A stretch of DNA of 64,000 bases from Prevotellamassilia timonensis. GTDB taxonomy: Bacteria; Bacteroidota; Bacteroidia; Bacteroidales; Bacteroidaceae. Under the pieces are notes generated by a model that was given only the letters and a program-made list of their open reading frames with translations, was not told the DNA's origin and did no database searches. The DNA is taken from contig NZ_LT629844.1 in NCBI RefSeq assembly GCF_900106785.1, forward strand, positions 350,028 to 414,027. The letters run 5' to 3'. The position numbers were made by a program, and so were the translations under genes. Of this stretch, positions 26,912 to 36,540 are shown one piece after another (positions within the stretch are counted from its first letter, which is position 1; each line of letters opens with the position of its first letter).

Positions 26912-27727
26912 TCAATATCCGAGTTTACCTGCCACTCGCCACCGACCGAAGGCATCTTCCAGTATTTGCTGCTTGCTTTTGGTTCGGTAAACCTTTTCTT
27001 TCCAATAGCCGATGCGCACTTGGATATATCGCCACGACTCAAAGTAGCTTTTGTTCAGATGCTTCTCTATATTGTCAAGCGAGGTGTTGATGCTTTCCAA
27101 CACCACAAGAAGGTCTGCCGTAGAACACGCTGCCGCTCCTGAGGCATACAGCACCAAGTCGCTCACGCTTTTGTAGAGGTATTCGCCTTCATTTGCGATA
27201 TTCTCTATGGCTCGTCGGTTGATGCCTATCAATATGGTATCGGCAAGCGAGATGCGCTTTCGTTTGATGACTTTTTTGTTGTAGTCATCCAACAGCTTCT
27301 TATAGTCCGATATTCTGTCGCTCACACCCTCGTAGGTGGAGTACACGTTCAGACTGGTCCGTAAACTCTGATACAGCACATCTATCACATCAAATGCCCT
27401 GGTGTACTTGTCAAGGTCAACATTCAGTTCCTTGTATGCCTTGGTCTCGTCCTTACTGTAACTGTGCAATAGTTTATTACTGTATTCCAACGTGCTTCGT
27501 GCGAGCAACAGGCTCCGCTGTTTCTTGTGGTCATTGATGTAGGCTTCTACGCTGGCAACATCAAATCCCCATTGGGCGAATGTTTTAGAGGGGAGGGCGA
27601 GGAGCAAGATTGCTATCAGCAATGTTCTCACAATATCCATTCGTCGCTTCTTGCTCACTGGCCCTGCAACCCTCTCCGCTGCATCAGCCTTGTATTCTTT
27701 TCTATTTCTCATTTTCATTGTCTTCAT
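26912..27727 (-). CDS. Secreted helical protein of the tra operon
   Basis: About 271 residues. A signal peptide (IVRTLLIAILLLALPSKTFA) lies unusually deep, after a basic 25-30 residue leader. The true start could therefore be any of several ATGs at 27,751-27,712, or 27,640, which would give a standard signal. The mature part is helical (FDVASVEAYINDHKKQRSLL) and resembles TraI-type proteins in starting just after AQW. It overlaps the end of the preceding gene if the upstream starts are used. Probably a periplasmic conjugation component. Confidence 0.6.
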   Translation of the reverse strand: MKTMKMRNRKEYKADAAERVAGPVSKKRRMDIVRTLLIAILLLALPSKTFAQWGFDVASVEAYINDHKKQRSLLLARSTLEYSNKLLHSYSKDETKAYKELNVDLDKYTRAFDVIDVLYQSLRTSLNVYSTYEGVSDRISDYKKLLDDYNKKVIKRKRISLADTILIGINRRAIENIANEGEYLYKSVSDLVLYASGAAACSTADLLVVLESINTSLDNIEKHLNKSYFESWRYIQVRIGYWKEKVYRTKSKQQILEDAFGRWRVAGKLGY

Positions 27728-30263
27728 CATTAAACTTGCCATGATAGTCATCTGAGTGTTTGGTGTCGGCAGCTTTTCTTAACCAACGTTTCTTGCATTT
27801 TTCCACAAGACTCAATCGTCGTCCTTCGTCAGCATTGATATGTGGAGCGATGTCCATCAGCACGTCGATGATGTTGCGTTTGTAGTGCATCATCTTCTCC
27901 AACGATACCAAGTCTGCGTATATCTTGGTGATTCTGCTGTCCACCTCCCTAGCTATCTCTAACCTGTCACTCGACCATAGCAGATGATAGGTATCATCCG
28001 TGCTGTTGTCATCTGCAGGTGCGCTCTTGGCATATTCGGTGGTTATCTTGCACGATGGATATTCCTGTGCTATTTCCGATATGCGCTTGTTCACCTCGTC
28101 CGCCTTTTCCTGCTCGGTCTTGCTTGGGTCAAGCGTTATCACATCCACTACCGAGGTGTTGGTGTATTCCGATGTCAGCTCCCAACTAATCTGCAGAATA
28201 GCTCTGTGTATCTTGATGCCGAGGAAGTATTTCGGCTTTCGGGCTATCTTCAATGTTGCCTTGAAGGTAATGATGCCGTTGATGTTGGGCATAGTGGCTT
28301 TTCTGATGTAAGCATAGCCGCTCCATGTTCCTTCCTCTTGCCAAGTCAGGTTATAGGCACTCTTGCAGTCGTTCATAATGGCTGGTATGCGATAGTAGTC
28401 ATCCGTCGCCACGTCATTGTCCTTTCCTGCCTCTGCCTTGGCTTCCTCTATTTTCCTTTGTTTCTGTTGCCATGTGGCAAGTTCTTTGTTCAGTTGTTCG
28501 ATGGAAGCCATGTTCTTGTTGTATTGCTCCCGATACTTGGCTGCATCTTCCACACTTGCATTGGCGATTTGCTTGACAAGTGACTTGTTCTCGGCTTCCA
28601 ACTGACTGATTTGAGATTGCAGAGAGGCTATCTTGGCATTGGCTTCCTGCTCTTGTTTATACAAGTCCGAGAGGTCAAGGTTGTTCTCTGTCACAGATGT
28701 TGTCATGGCGCATTTCTTGCTGTGGTCATTCAGCGAACCGCCACAACTCTTGCATTTGTATTGTGTGGTGCCTTGCCCCAACTGCACACCGTCGCTGCAT
28801 GTCACACTGATGGTCACGCTCTCGCATCCCTTCAGTTTGGCGGCATCGGTTGCCTGATAGTAGTTGCGTGCATCACTGCCTATATAATAGGTATAGCCTT
28901 CCTCGTTGTCATTCCATTCGCTCAACCGGGCTTGCAGTTGTGCCTTGAAGGTGTTCAAGTCCATCGAATAGGAGTCAAAGACTGCCTCATACACTTCTTC
29001 TGTCCTGTTCCAACTCTTGTCCACCTGTATCTCGTAGGCGTATGCCTTCTGTTTCTGTCCTTTTTTCTTGCTACTGATGATGTAGCTGTTCAACCAATAG
29101 CTGATACTGTAGGTAAAGCCATCATTCTGGTTGTTGAGCTGTTGCACCCTTGTTCTTGACCATCCGGCATGATTCTCCGAGTTTTGCAGGATGGATTCCT
29201 TTTGGCTATTGTTGGGATAGAAGTTGGCATCCTTGGTGTTGATTCTGTACCAGTGGTCGCCTTTCAAGATGCTGTTGTCATCGGTGGGCGGTACATAGTC
29301 GCACAGTTTTTCTCGTCCTTGGTCTCGTCGGGCGATATACCATCTTTGCGTGTAGTAGTTTCCTGCCGTCTCATCCAGATAGTCCGTCATCCATGAGGTG
29401 AGGTTATAGTTGGCAAGAGAGAAAAGTCCTGCCACGTTTTCCTTGCCTCCAATCATGCCCAAGAGGGTGTTGCCTACGCTCTTGTCGAGACTTTTGAACA
29501 GCGAGGAATAGTTATCCACAATATCGATGGCTGCACCGAGCTTGCCTTGGAAGAGGTCATTGAACTGGCTGCTCTGCAACAGGGTATTCCCGATATTGTT
29601 CATTCCTGCTCCTGCAAGGTTGGCTCCTGCCTTATACAGATTGTCGATGTCGGATTTCAGATTGTCCACCGTAAAATTGCCTGGCACCTTCGACAAATCG
29701 TCCAATATCTTCTTCCAATCCACGTTGCCAATCTCTGAAAGTTTCAGTATGGCAGCTATCTCCTGGTTGATTTGTAGAAAGGCGATGTCCGAGAATGTGA
29801 GGGTGCTGTTTGTTACCACACTCTCAAACTGCATGCACAGGTTCTTGGTGTCGTCACATATCTTCATCAGATAGGTTCCCCAATACAGGGCAGTCTGTGG
29901 ACTTTTCAGCATCATTCCTGCCACCGTCCATATCTTCGGCATGATTTTGCCCGACACCATGTTGTAGATACGGCGGTAATAGTAGTTCTCTGTGCTACTG
30001 TTCCAGATGCCCAACTCCGTCATTGCCTTGCGCTCCAGAAACTTGGAGGTGTAGATACCGGCACTAGCCACTTCTGCTGCATTATAGTGCTTCAAGATGT
30101 TCTGCACCTGCTCGTTATAGTATGCCTCTGCCACGGCTTCCGTTCCGTATGCAGCTGCCATAGCAGCCACCGTCTGCTTGTCATAGTTCACGCTGTAGTA
30201 CTGTGCGTCAGCCTTTGCCAACACACAGACTATCAGCATTATGATGGATAGAAGTCGTTTCAT
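27702..30263 (-). CDS. Large secreted coiled-coil protein of the tra operon
   Basis: An 853-residue protein with a signal peptide (RLLSIIMLIVCVLAKADA). Visible parts are a helical N-terminal half, a C-x2-C-x8-C zinc-ribbon-like segment (CKSCGGSLNDHSKKC, about residue 500), a coiled coil at about 525-605 (ASLQSQISQLEAENKSLVKQ), and a C-terminal domain with KIYADLVSLEKMMHYKRNII. It is not part of the canonical CTnDOT tra set. It lies between the VirB4 ATPase and other secreted proteins, so a periplasmic or surface role in mating is likely. I do not recognise the family. Confidence 0.75.
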   Translation of the reverse strand: MKRLLSIIMLIVCVLAKADAQYYSVNYDKQTVAAMAAAYGTEAVAEAYYNEQVQNILKHYNAAEVASAGIYTSKFLERKAMTELGIWNSSTENYYYRRIYNMVSGKIMPKIWTVAGMMLKSPQTALYWGTYLMKICDDTKNLCMQFESVVTNSTLTFSDIAFLQINQEIAAILKLSEIGNVDWKKILDDLSKVPGNFTVDNLKSDIDNLYKAGANLAGAGMNNIGNTLLQSSQFNDLFQGKLGAAIDIVDNYSSLFKSLDKSVGNTLLGMIGGKENVAGLFSLANYNLTSWMTDYLDETAGNYYTQRWYIARRDQGREKLCDYVPPTDDNSILKGDHWYRINTKDANFYPNNSQKESILQNSENHAGWSRTRVQQLNNQNDGFTYSISYWLNSYIISSKKKGQKQKAYAYEIQVDKSWNRTEEVYEAVFDSYSMDLNTFKAQLQARLSEWNDNEEGYTYYIGSDARNYYQATDAAKLKGCESVTISVTCSDGVQLGQGTTQYKCKSCGGSLNDHSKKCAMTTSVTENNLDLSDLYKQEQEANAKIASLQSQISQLEAENKSLVKQIANASVEDAAKYREQYNKNMASIEQLNKELATWQQKQRKIEEAKAEAGKDNDVATDDYYRIPAIMNDCKSAYNLTWQEEGTWSGYAYIRKATMPNINGIITFKATLKIARKPKYFLGIKIHRAILQISWELTSEYTNTSVVDVITLDPSKTEQEKADEVNKRISEIAQEYPSCKITTEYAKSAPADDNSTDDTYHLLWSSDRLEIAREVDSRITKIYADLVSLEKMMHYKRNIIDVLMDIAPHINADEGRRLSLVEKCKKRWLRKAADTKHSDDYHGKFNDEDNENEK

Positions 30264-30269
30264 CTTTGA

Positions 30270-32828
30270 TTACTTTTTATTTTTGTTCCCTAAATTCAGT
30301 ACTTTCCCTGCCTGATTTACCTTTTGAGCAAAAGCGAGGCTCTTGCTGATACCACTTGCATCCCAATCCCTGCAATAGGCTTCGATAGCTTGTTGGTGGT
30401 TGCATTTCAACTCTCGCTTGTATAGCTTTAATGCTTCCTTCTCCGCTCGTTCCGTGGTGTAGGTCATATAGCACTCATGCGGTTCTTCCACACCATACAC
30501 ATTACTGGTCTGTCCTCGCCTGATAAAGACCTCACGGAAGAAACTGCGTCCTTCCTTATTCTCCAAACGGTTAATGGTGAAGATTTTCTTGCAGTCCACA
30601 TCGGTCAAACCGAGTATAGCCTTGATGGTGTCAAAGCGTTCCTTGAACTTGCTTTGGTCGAGCAGCATCACCACATCAGAGTTGTTGATGATGGCTTCCT
30701 TAACTATCTCACTTCCGATGATGTCCTGTATCTCCTGTGTCACCACACCCACGCTTGCCCAGAATTTTCTGGCGGTCTTATACAGATATTTTATGTATTC
30801 CGCCATCATGGGCGAGGCGATGGCTTTCCATGCCTCCTCGATGATGAGCATCTTTCGGTTCTTTTTGATGCGCATCTTCTGCAGGAACACGTCCATGATG
30901 ATGAGCGTCACCAGTGGAAAAAGCAGTGGATCATCCTTGATACTGTCGATTTCGAAGACGATGAAGGTCTCATCAAACAGACTGCTGTCCATATTCTCAT
31001 TCAGTGTCACATCGTGGCTGCCTCCTTTATAGAAGTCCTTCAACAGATAGTTGTAGGATGACAGGTCTATGCCATGCAGACCGTTCTCCTCGCATATCTT
31101 CGGCAGTCGCTCAGTACTGAACTCATAGAAAGTGTTGAAACAGAGGTAGCTCACTCTCTTGGTGGTGAAATAGGCATCGTAATACTCGTTGATGACTTGT
31201 TCTATCAGTCTGTCTTCGGTCTTGATCACTGTGCCTTGACTTCCTTTCCATATCAGCATCACCAGGTTCTTCAGGAATCCCAACTTCTCGATGTTCCATT
31301 CCTCTCTCTTGATTTTGAAAGGGTTCATCGTGATAGGATGTTCTTCTGTGTAGGATATGTATTTGCCTCCAAAGTATTCACATAGTCCCTCATATGAGTT
31401 TCCTGTATCTACCAGCACGATGTCGGTGTCCTGCTCATGGGCTTGGCGCACCATCGAGTTGACATAAAAGCTCTTGCCGCTTCCCGAAGGACCGAGGACA
31501 AAGAAGTTGCTGTTGTCGGTCAGTTTGTTTCGCCCTTCTTTTCCTGATATGTCGATGGCTACTGGCACTCCTTGGCGGTCGGTATAATAGACCTTGAAGG
31601 GTGTGTCCTCGCTATGCACAATCTTTTCTTTGTACATCAGGCAGGTGGCAGCATCGCCCAACGTCATAAATCTGTCATAGTCGTCATTCATCCCATAGCA
31701 GTTGCCGGGGAATGAGTTGACGAACAGTTCCAACTGGTTATAGGCTCGTTTCGAGATATGGATGCCCATCCTGCCAAAGGCATTCTCCAGATGGTTGGTA
31801 CACTTCTGTATGTCCGTATCTGGCTTCACCGTCACGATCAGATTATAGTGGGTATATACCAGCTGCTTGTTTTCTCTCGCTATCACCTCCTGCACTCGCT
31901 TGATGTCCTCTACGGCTATCAGATTGCTTGGGTTCGGCATGCTGGCATGGCGGTTCTTCTTTTTGTCGAGCAGGGCAAGCTCACGCTTCTGATTCGGCAC
32001 AAAGATGATTTGGTTATACACCACACTCTCCACTCCTGGTATGCTGTCCACCAAGGCTACCAGATCCACTGGCATGCTGGTGTTGTTCACCTCGATATTG
32101 GTGAATGGTCGTATTTGTGTCGGCAAGTTGGCGCAATCCACATCTACAAGACTATATACCTTACAGCGTCTGTCACCCATACCTATCATCTCGTCATCCA
32201 CCTTGAATCCTGTCATGCTCACCATCTTGTCCCGGAAGTTCATGGCAAAGAAACGGTCAACATACAGACTTGCTTCTTGTTTGTTCAGAAACTCTGACTT
32301 GATACCGGCATCCTTCAGCTGGTCTTGCACCTTTCTGATTTTCACTAAGAAATCTCGCCATTTCTTGTTGTCGAAAGACATCAGACGGCTTTTCTTGTTT
32401 TCCTGCGTAATAGTCAGATAGGTCATGCTGTCCGTATATTCTCTTCCGTTGAAATAGCGGAAGTAGGATCCTGACAGGAACTCATGGCCTTTGTCACTCT
32501 CATCCTTGAACTGTTTTCTGGTAAAAATGTCCTGCTTGTGCAGGGCATAGCCTTCACCCAGAGTCTGTGCGATGGCAGCAAACAGATTGGTGAACTCATA
32601 ATAGCTGTCTATATTGGCAGAATACTTCTGCACAGGATTCTCCATTTTCAGAATGGCAGAATATTCTCCTGTCTTGGTATAGAGCACACCGATACCATCC
32701 GTGTCTTCTACGGAGAAGTAGATGTCCTGAAAGATTTTCTTCCGCTTGCCACCAGTACCAAAGGCATAGACCGATATGGCCATGCCAATGCAGGTTGCCA
32801 CGAAAAATAAGATTACATATAGTACCAT
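30270..32828 (-). CDS. traG: Conjugation ATPase TraG (VirB4-like)
   Basis: An 852-residue protein with an N-terminal membrane segment (VLYVILFFVATCIGMAISVY), a VirB4 N-terminal domain, Walker A GPSGSGKSFYVNS near residue 440, and Walker B KMLIIEEAWKAIASP with the TARKFWASVGVVTQEIQDI region near 670-710. It energises pilus assembly and substrate transfer. It follows a small lipoprotein gene by 6 bases. Confidence 0.93.
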   Translation of the reverse strand: MVLYVILFFVATCIGMAISVYAFGTGGKRKKIFQDIYFSVEDTDGIGVLYTKTGEYSAILKMENPVQKYSANIDSYYEFTNLFAAIAQTLGEGYALHKQDIFTRKQFKDESDKGHEFLSGSYFRYFNGREYTDSMTYLTITQENKKSRLMSFDNKKWRDFLVKIRKVQDQLKDAGIKSEFLNKQEASLYVDRFFAMNFRDKMVSMTGFKVDDEMIGMGDRRCKVYSLVDVDCANLPTQIRPFTNIEVNNTSMPVDLVALVDSIPGVESVVYNQIIFVPNQKRELALLDKKKNRHASMPNPSNLIAVEDIKRVQEVIARENKQLVYTHYNLIVTVKPDTDIQKCTNHLENAFGRMGIHISKRAYNQLELFVNSFPGNCYGMNDDYDRFMTLGDAATCLMYKEKIVHSEDTPFKVYYTDRQGVPVAIDISGKEGRNKLTDNSNFFVLGPSGSGKSFYVNSMVRQAHEQDTDIVLVDTGNSYEGLCEYFGGKYISYTEEHPITMNPFKIKREEWNIEKLGFLKNLVMLIWKGSQGTVIKTEDRLIEQVINEYYDAYFTTKRVSYLCFNTFYEFSTERLPKICEENGLHGIDLSSYNYLLKDFYKGGSHDVTLNENMDSSLFDETFIVFEIDSIKDDPLLFPLVTLIIMDVFLQKMRIKKNRKMLIIEEAWKAIASPMMAEYIKYLYKTARKFWASVGVVTQEIQDIIGSEIVKEAIINNSDVVMLLDQSKFKERFDTIKAILGLTDVDCKKIFTINRLENKEGRSFFREVFIRRGQTSNVYGVEEPHECYMTYTTERAEKEALKLYKRELKCNHQQAIEAYCRDWDASGISKSLAFAQKVNQAGKVLNLGNKNKK

Positions 32829-32834
32829 ACTCGT

Positions 32835-33152
32835 TTATTCTTCTGTTTCTTCGGATGATTGATGATTTCCCCTCATACTGGATGATTTGGTGTCATGCTC
32901 TTGATAAGAGGTATTGGAGCTTTCTTCGTCATAAAGGGTTGATACACTATCTTTTGCAGTGGAATCCATCCTGCTTGTTGGTGTTTCCACGGTTGCAGGA
33001 TGTTCTTCTGCATCTCTCGCCCAAGCAGCTCTTGCTTTATCTGCACTCCTCATGGCATCCAATGTGGGTGGCTTGTAGGTCTTATCCTTGCAAGCGGCCA
33101 GCAATGTCACTGCCAATGCCGTTATTATAATATTCTTTCCTTTCATGCTCAC
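32835..33152 (-). CDS. Small lipoprotein of the tra operon
   Basis: A 105-residue protein with a lipoprotein signal (IIITALAVTLLAACKD; lipobox LAAC) followed by a Ser/Thr/Glu-rich, probably disordered tail. Such lipoproteins beside VirB4 can act in channel assembly (VirB7-like) or entry exclusion; the sequence does not tell which. A 150-bp gap without a gene separates it from traF. Confidence 0.72.
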   Translation of the reverse strand: MSMKGKNIIITALAVTLLAACKDKTYKPPTLDAMRSADKARAAWARDAEEHPATVETPTSRMDSTAKDSVSTLYDEESSNTSYQEHDTKSSSMRGNHQSSEETEE

Positions 33153-33302
33153 AACTGTAATTTAGTAGCGAAGATGCAATGTTTTCTGCTGAAACAAATA
33201 ATGGTAGACCCACACCCTTGGGGGAGAATGAGCCTACCAGTCGTTCACTTTCTACTTGTCATCCACATCTTGGTCATGTCGATACTTTTTTGTTTCACAT
33301 TT

Positions 33303-33605
33303 TTATATGCGCTTGCTGTAGGCATAGATAAACACTCCTTGGTCGTTCTTCTTGGTATGCAGTCCCTTCCGTTGCTTGAACATGATGAGACCTGTACCCG
33401 TAGTGATTGCCACGACCAGCACGATCAGTCCTGCAATGATACCCATCAGACAGTAGGCGGCAATGAAGCCGATGATGGCTCCTCCTGCCGTGGCTGCTGC
33501 CCAATAGATATACCGCCCTTGTATTCCCATGAATTCAAGGGGCTTCTGGAGTCCCTTGAACAGTGGGTAATCGGGGTAGCGGATTTCCTGCTCTTCTCTT
33601 GCCAT
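33303..33605 (-). CDS. traF: Conjugative transposon protein TraF (DUF4133, VirB3-like)
   Basis: A 100-residue protein opening with a short soluble part (YPDYPLFKGLQKPLEFMGIQ) and two membrane segments (YIYWAAATAGGAIIGFIAAY; IIAGLIVLVVAITTGTGLIM), ending in a basic tail. This is the standard DUF4133/TraF pattern, encoded between TraE and the VirB4 ATPase. Confidence 0.9.
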   Translation of the reverse strand: MAREEQEIRYPDYPLFKGLQKPLEFMGIQGRYIYWAAATAGGAIIGFIAAYCLMGIIAGLIVLVVAITTGTGLIMFKQRKGLHTKKNDQGVFIYAYSKRI

Positions 33606-33656
33606 TCTTCACGTCGTTTCTCACTTACTGAATATGCACGGAATAACTCTCACTCG

Positions 33657-34034
33657 TTAGTTGGTCACACCGAAGAACAATGGCAATGCCTGTGCTGCTG
33701 CCACGAGGAAGATACATGCTCCTACAATCATCATGATCTTTTTCTTGACATCCTGCTCCTCGTTGTTCATGGCGATGTAAACGCTGATAGCACCCACTAC
33801 GGCTACAACACCTGCAATGGCATAGCAGAGTTTGACCACGATAGGCACATACTTGGCAATTTCCTCCGTCACTGTTGTAAGTGCGGTGGTACCTGCCGTG
33901 TAGTCACCTGCCGAGTTTTGCGCCATGGCAATGCCACCGCCCACAAGGAGCATCAATGCCAATGTCTTCAAGCGTCCTGAAGAGAGAACGCTCTTGGCGG
34001 TCTTCTTCAAATAGTTCGTTGTTTTCTTAAACAT
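33657..34034 (-). CDS. traE: Conjugative transposon protein TraE (DUF4134, VirB2-like)
   Basis: A 125-residue protein with a signal-like segment (LALMLLVGGGIAMAQ), a short periplasmic part, and two membrane segments (KLCYAIAGVVAVVGAISVYI; IMMIVGACIFLVAAAQALPL) ending FFGV. This is the DUF4134 pattern of the putative pilin TraE. Confidence 0.9.
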   Translation of the reverse strand: MFKKTTNYLKKTAKSVLSSGRLKTLALMLLVGGGIAMAQNSAGDYTAGTTALTTVTEEIAKYVPIVVKLCYAIAGVVAVVGAISVYIAMNNEEQDVKKKIMMIVGACIFLVAAAQALPLFFGVTN

Positions 34035-34138
34035 TCTTTCTTGTTTTACTTGTTAATGATTCGTTTGGCAACACCTTATTATAATTATATAGAAAAGTGT
34101 TGTCGCTTTCACATGATATACTCTTCTGCAGTTGAGTC

Positions 34139-34477
34139 TTAAATCTGGTAGCCAAAGAATGCCGGGAACAGGATGGATGCACCTATCATAAACAGACAGG
34201 CTCCTATCAGCGTCAGTATGGACTTGGTGACTCCATCTTCCCCGGTGTTCATCTTGATATATATCTGCAAAGCGGATATAATCACCATCACGGCAGCGAC
34301 AGCGTATGTCAGATACAGCACATACAGCATCATCGTCACCACATAATCGTGCATTCCTGCCAGTGCGTCTGCTCCCCAGCTATAGTCCACATTACCGCAT
34401 TTGGCTGATGCAGACAGGGGGAGCAGCGCAAAGACAAAGGAACTTACTACATTCTTTATGATATGGCTAAATTTCAT
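34139..34477 (-). CDS. Second DUF4134 (TraE-like) protein
   Basis: A 112-residue paralogue of the next gene, with the same layout: signal (SSFVFALLPLSASA), two membrane segments (YAVAAVMVIISALQIYIKMN; GACLFMIGASILFPAFFG) and a DGVTKSILTLIG block. Two tandem TraE-like pilin candidates suggest a heteromeric or specialised pilus. It overlaps the upstream gene by 11 bases. Confidence 0.82.
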   Translation of the reverse strand: MKFSHIIKNVVSSFVFALLPLSASAKCGNVDYSWGADALAGMHDYVVTMMLYVLYLTYAVAAVMVIISALQIYIKMNTGEDGVTKSILTLIGACLFMIGASILFPAFFGYQI

Positions 34478-35003
34478 CCTTGATTGGTATTGTTTTGATG
34501 TTTGGTTGTCCTGGCTTTGTCTCGCCTTGTTTCAATAGGCTCTCCGTGAAGTCGTCCTGCCATAGTCCGTCTATCCATATGGGAGAAGTGGACTCCATCT
34601 GCCCATCCATCTTTTCCTGCAACGACTCGGCTGCGTTCTTCGGCTTCTGTTGGTTGACATTATTTCCTTCGTCTTCATCAACATCATCTTCTCTGCCGGA
34701 AGAATCCGTTTCTGGAGAATAACCACTCATTCCGTTGTTCTCTGTTCCCATGCCATAGCCCTCATCGTATGATGTGCCGTCTTGGAAACTCGTGTCGTAT
34801 TGCTTGTCGGCAACGCTAAAGCCACCATCGCTTTCGTTGATGGCTACAGCAGCTTCCTTTTCCGTTATGTTGCTGATGTCAAACACTTCCTCATTGCTTT
34901 TGGCTTCTTCCTTCTTACCATACAGGTCTCTTGTTATCATCACCGCATAGTAAATAGCGTATGCAATGGTAAGGCTGATGGCGAATATCAAAAATGGACT
35001 CAT
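34467..35003 (-). CDS. Single-pass membrane protein with acidic tail, start of tra operon
   Basis: A 178-residue protein with one N-terminal membrane segment (FLIFAISLTIAYAIYYAVMI), then a long acidic, Ser/Asn/Gly-rich cytoplasmic or periplasmic tail. It is the first gene of the tra cluster and overlaps the DUF4134 gene. It holds the place of TraD in CTnDOT-like elements, but I cannot confirm the family. Confidence 0.65.
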   Translation of the reverse strand: MSPFLIFAISLTIAYAIYYAVMITRDLYGKKEEAKSNEEVFDISNITEKEAAVAINESDGGFSVADKQYDTSFQDGTSYDEGYGMGTENNGMSGYSPETDSSGREDDVDEDEGNNVNQQKPKNAAESLQEKMDGQMESTSPIWIDGLWQDDFTESLLKQGETKPGQPNIKTIPIKDEI

Positions 35004-35442
35004 ATAATACTTTGTTTTATTGATGATTTATACTCTATGCAGTGGCAAAAGTGCCAGTTGCGAGTGCAAAGTAAAGAGTAAAATCCGACATAAAAGAATT
35101 TTGTAAAGTATGACCATCAAAGTTTAAGATATATTCAAATTATAATCATATATCATACTCTCAATCATACTTTAATCAGCTTCTTCTGTTAGTTTTCGCA
35201 TATTTCTTCCTTATACTTAGACGGATGTTTTTAAGTATAGAATACCTTATCTGTTTAAATCTTGTAATATGTACTTGTTTAATACGTAATATAACATAAA
35301 ACAGAGGTATTCGTACAGATATTTTGATTTTATGTACGTTTAGTGTTAAAAATGAGTTAATGTTTCAATATGTTTGCCGCATTGGATTTTATTTTATTAC
35401 TTTTGTATTCAAAAAATAATAATAACATGTATAACAAGCCAT
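35004..35442. other. Divergent promoter region between tra and ietA-like operons
   Basis: No gene. It separates the minus-strand tra operon from the plus-strand AAA/protease operon. It is AT-rich. A weak TACTTTGC element at about 35,056-35,063 on the minus strand may serve tra, and a strong plus-strand promoter lies at its right end. Confidence 0.45.
35373..35405 (+). promoter_or_regulatory. Bacteroidales promoter of the AAA/protease operon
   Basis: -33 TTTG at 35373-35376 and -7 TACTTTTG at 35398-35405 with a 21-base spacer match the Bacteroidales consensus. Transcription should begin near 35,412, about 30 bases before the ATG at 35,443; this supports that start over the upstream one at 35,374. 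Confidence 0.75.
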
Positions 35443-36534
35443 ATGTCATCAGATATATTAAGAATTATAGAAGGAGGATTGAATAACGATAGGAGAAAAA
35501 TCATAAGTTACTCCAATCGTTTAGCTACTCGTCTTGAAGCCGAGGGCGACATTCAATTGGCTCGTTGCATCAAAGAGCAAATTCAAAACTCTAACACAAG
35601 AAGTTCTGCAACAGCTGATGCCATGCGTATGTTACCTTTAGATTCGGACAGCAAATTGCAAATAGTAGAAGTAATTCCCGAAGACTCAACACGTACCAAT
35701 ATTGTCCTTTCTGATAATGTCGGAAGGCAAGTAGGTGAATTCATTGAGTTGGTGAGGCACAGTGACGAACTGGAACAGGCAGGGGTTAATATGCCTAAGT
35801 CCATGCTTCTTTACGGAGCACCTGGTTGTGGTAAGACCTCTATAGCTCACTATGTCAGTGAAAACACCAATTTACCATTGGTGGTAGCAAGATTGGATGG
35901 AATTGTTTCATCACTTCTTGGTAGTACAGCAAAGAACTTAAGAAAAATATTCAGCTATGCTAGTAGCATGCCATGCATCTTGTTTCTTGACGAATTTGAT
36001 GCTATAGCCAAGGCACGTGACGACAATCACGAGCTGGGAGAACTGAAGCGTGTCATCAACAGCTTGCTTCAAAACATTGACTCCATGCCAACTTCTTGCG
36101 TTCTGATTGCAGCAACAAACCATCCCGAATTGTTAGACAAGGCCGTTTGGAGACGCTTCACAACAAAAATTGAAGTCGGAATGCCTGATGACGAAGCAAG
36201 AAAAAAAATAATTTTGGACTTAACATCTGGGTTCAATTGTCCTTTTGTAGAGGATGGACAAAAGATGAAAACGGTTTGTGACTTAACAAAAAAAATGTCT
36301 CCCTCTGACATCTCTACGATATTTAACAAACTAAAAGTGAAGGGCGTTATCAATGGAAGCAAAGCTATTGAATATGAGGACTTACTTGTTACTATCTTTG
36401 AGTTCGAAGGAAAAGACGAAGCACAAGATAAACTCATCATGTTCCTTAACACAAACGGAGTTAGTCAAGCCAAGATTGTACAAAAACTAAATATTAGTGC
36501 AAGATTGGTCAGAAATGTATTATCTAAAAAATAG
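35443..36534 (+). CDS. ietA: AAA ATPase of an IetAS-like two-component system
   Basis: A 363-residue protein starting MSSDILRIIEGGLNND. A helical N-terminal region is followed by an AAA module: Walker A LLYGAPGCGKTS, Walker B CILFLDEFDAIA, sensor 1 VLIAATNHPELLD and an arginine region KAVWRRFTTKIE. A C-terminal HTH-like tail (NTNGVSQAKIVQKLNISARL) is visible. It lies 6 bases before a subtilisin-like protease gene. The AAA plus S8 pair is the composition of the IetAS system, known for plasmid stability in Agrobacterium and reported as anti-phage. The assignment rests on composition, not on a search. Confidence 0.82.
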   Translation: MSSDILRIIEGGLNNDRRKIISYSNRLATRLEAEGDIQLARCIKEQIQNSNTRSSATADAMRMLPLDSDSKLQIVEVIPEDSTRTNIVLSDNVGRQVGEFIELVRHSDELEQAGVNMPKSMLLYGAPGCGKTSIAHYVSENTNLPLVVARLDGIVSSLLGSTAKNLRKIFSYASSMPCILFLDEFDAIAKARDDNHELGELKRVINSLLQNIDSMPTSCVLIAATNHPELLDKAVWRRFTTKIEVGMPDDEARKKIILDLTSGFNCPFVEDGQKMKTVCDLTKKMSPSDISTIFNKLKVKGVINGSKAIEYEDLLVTIFEFEGKDEAQDKLIMFLNTNGVSQAKIVQKLNISARLVRNVLSKK

Positions 36535-36540
36535 TGAATT

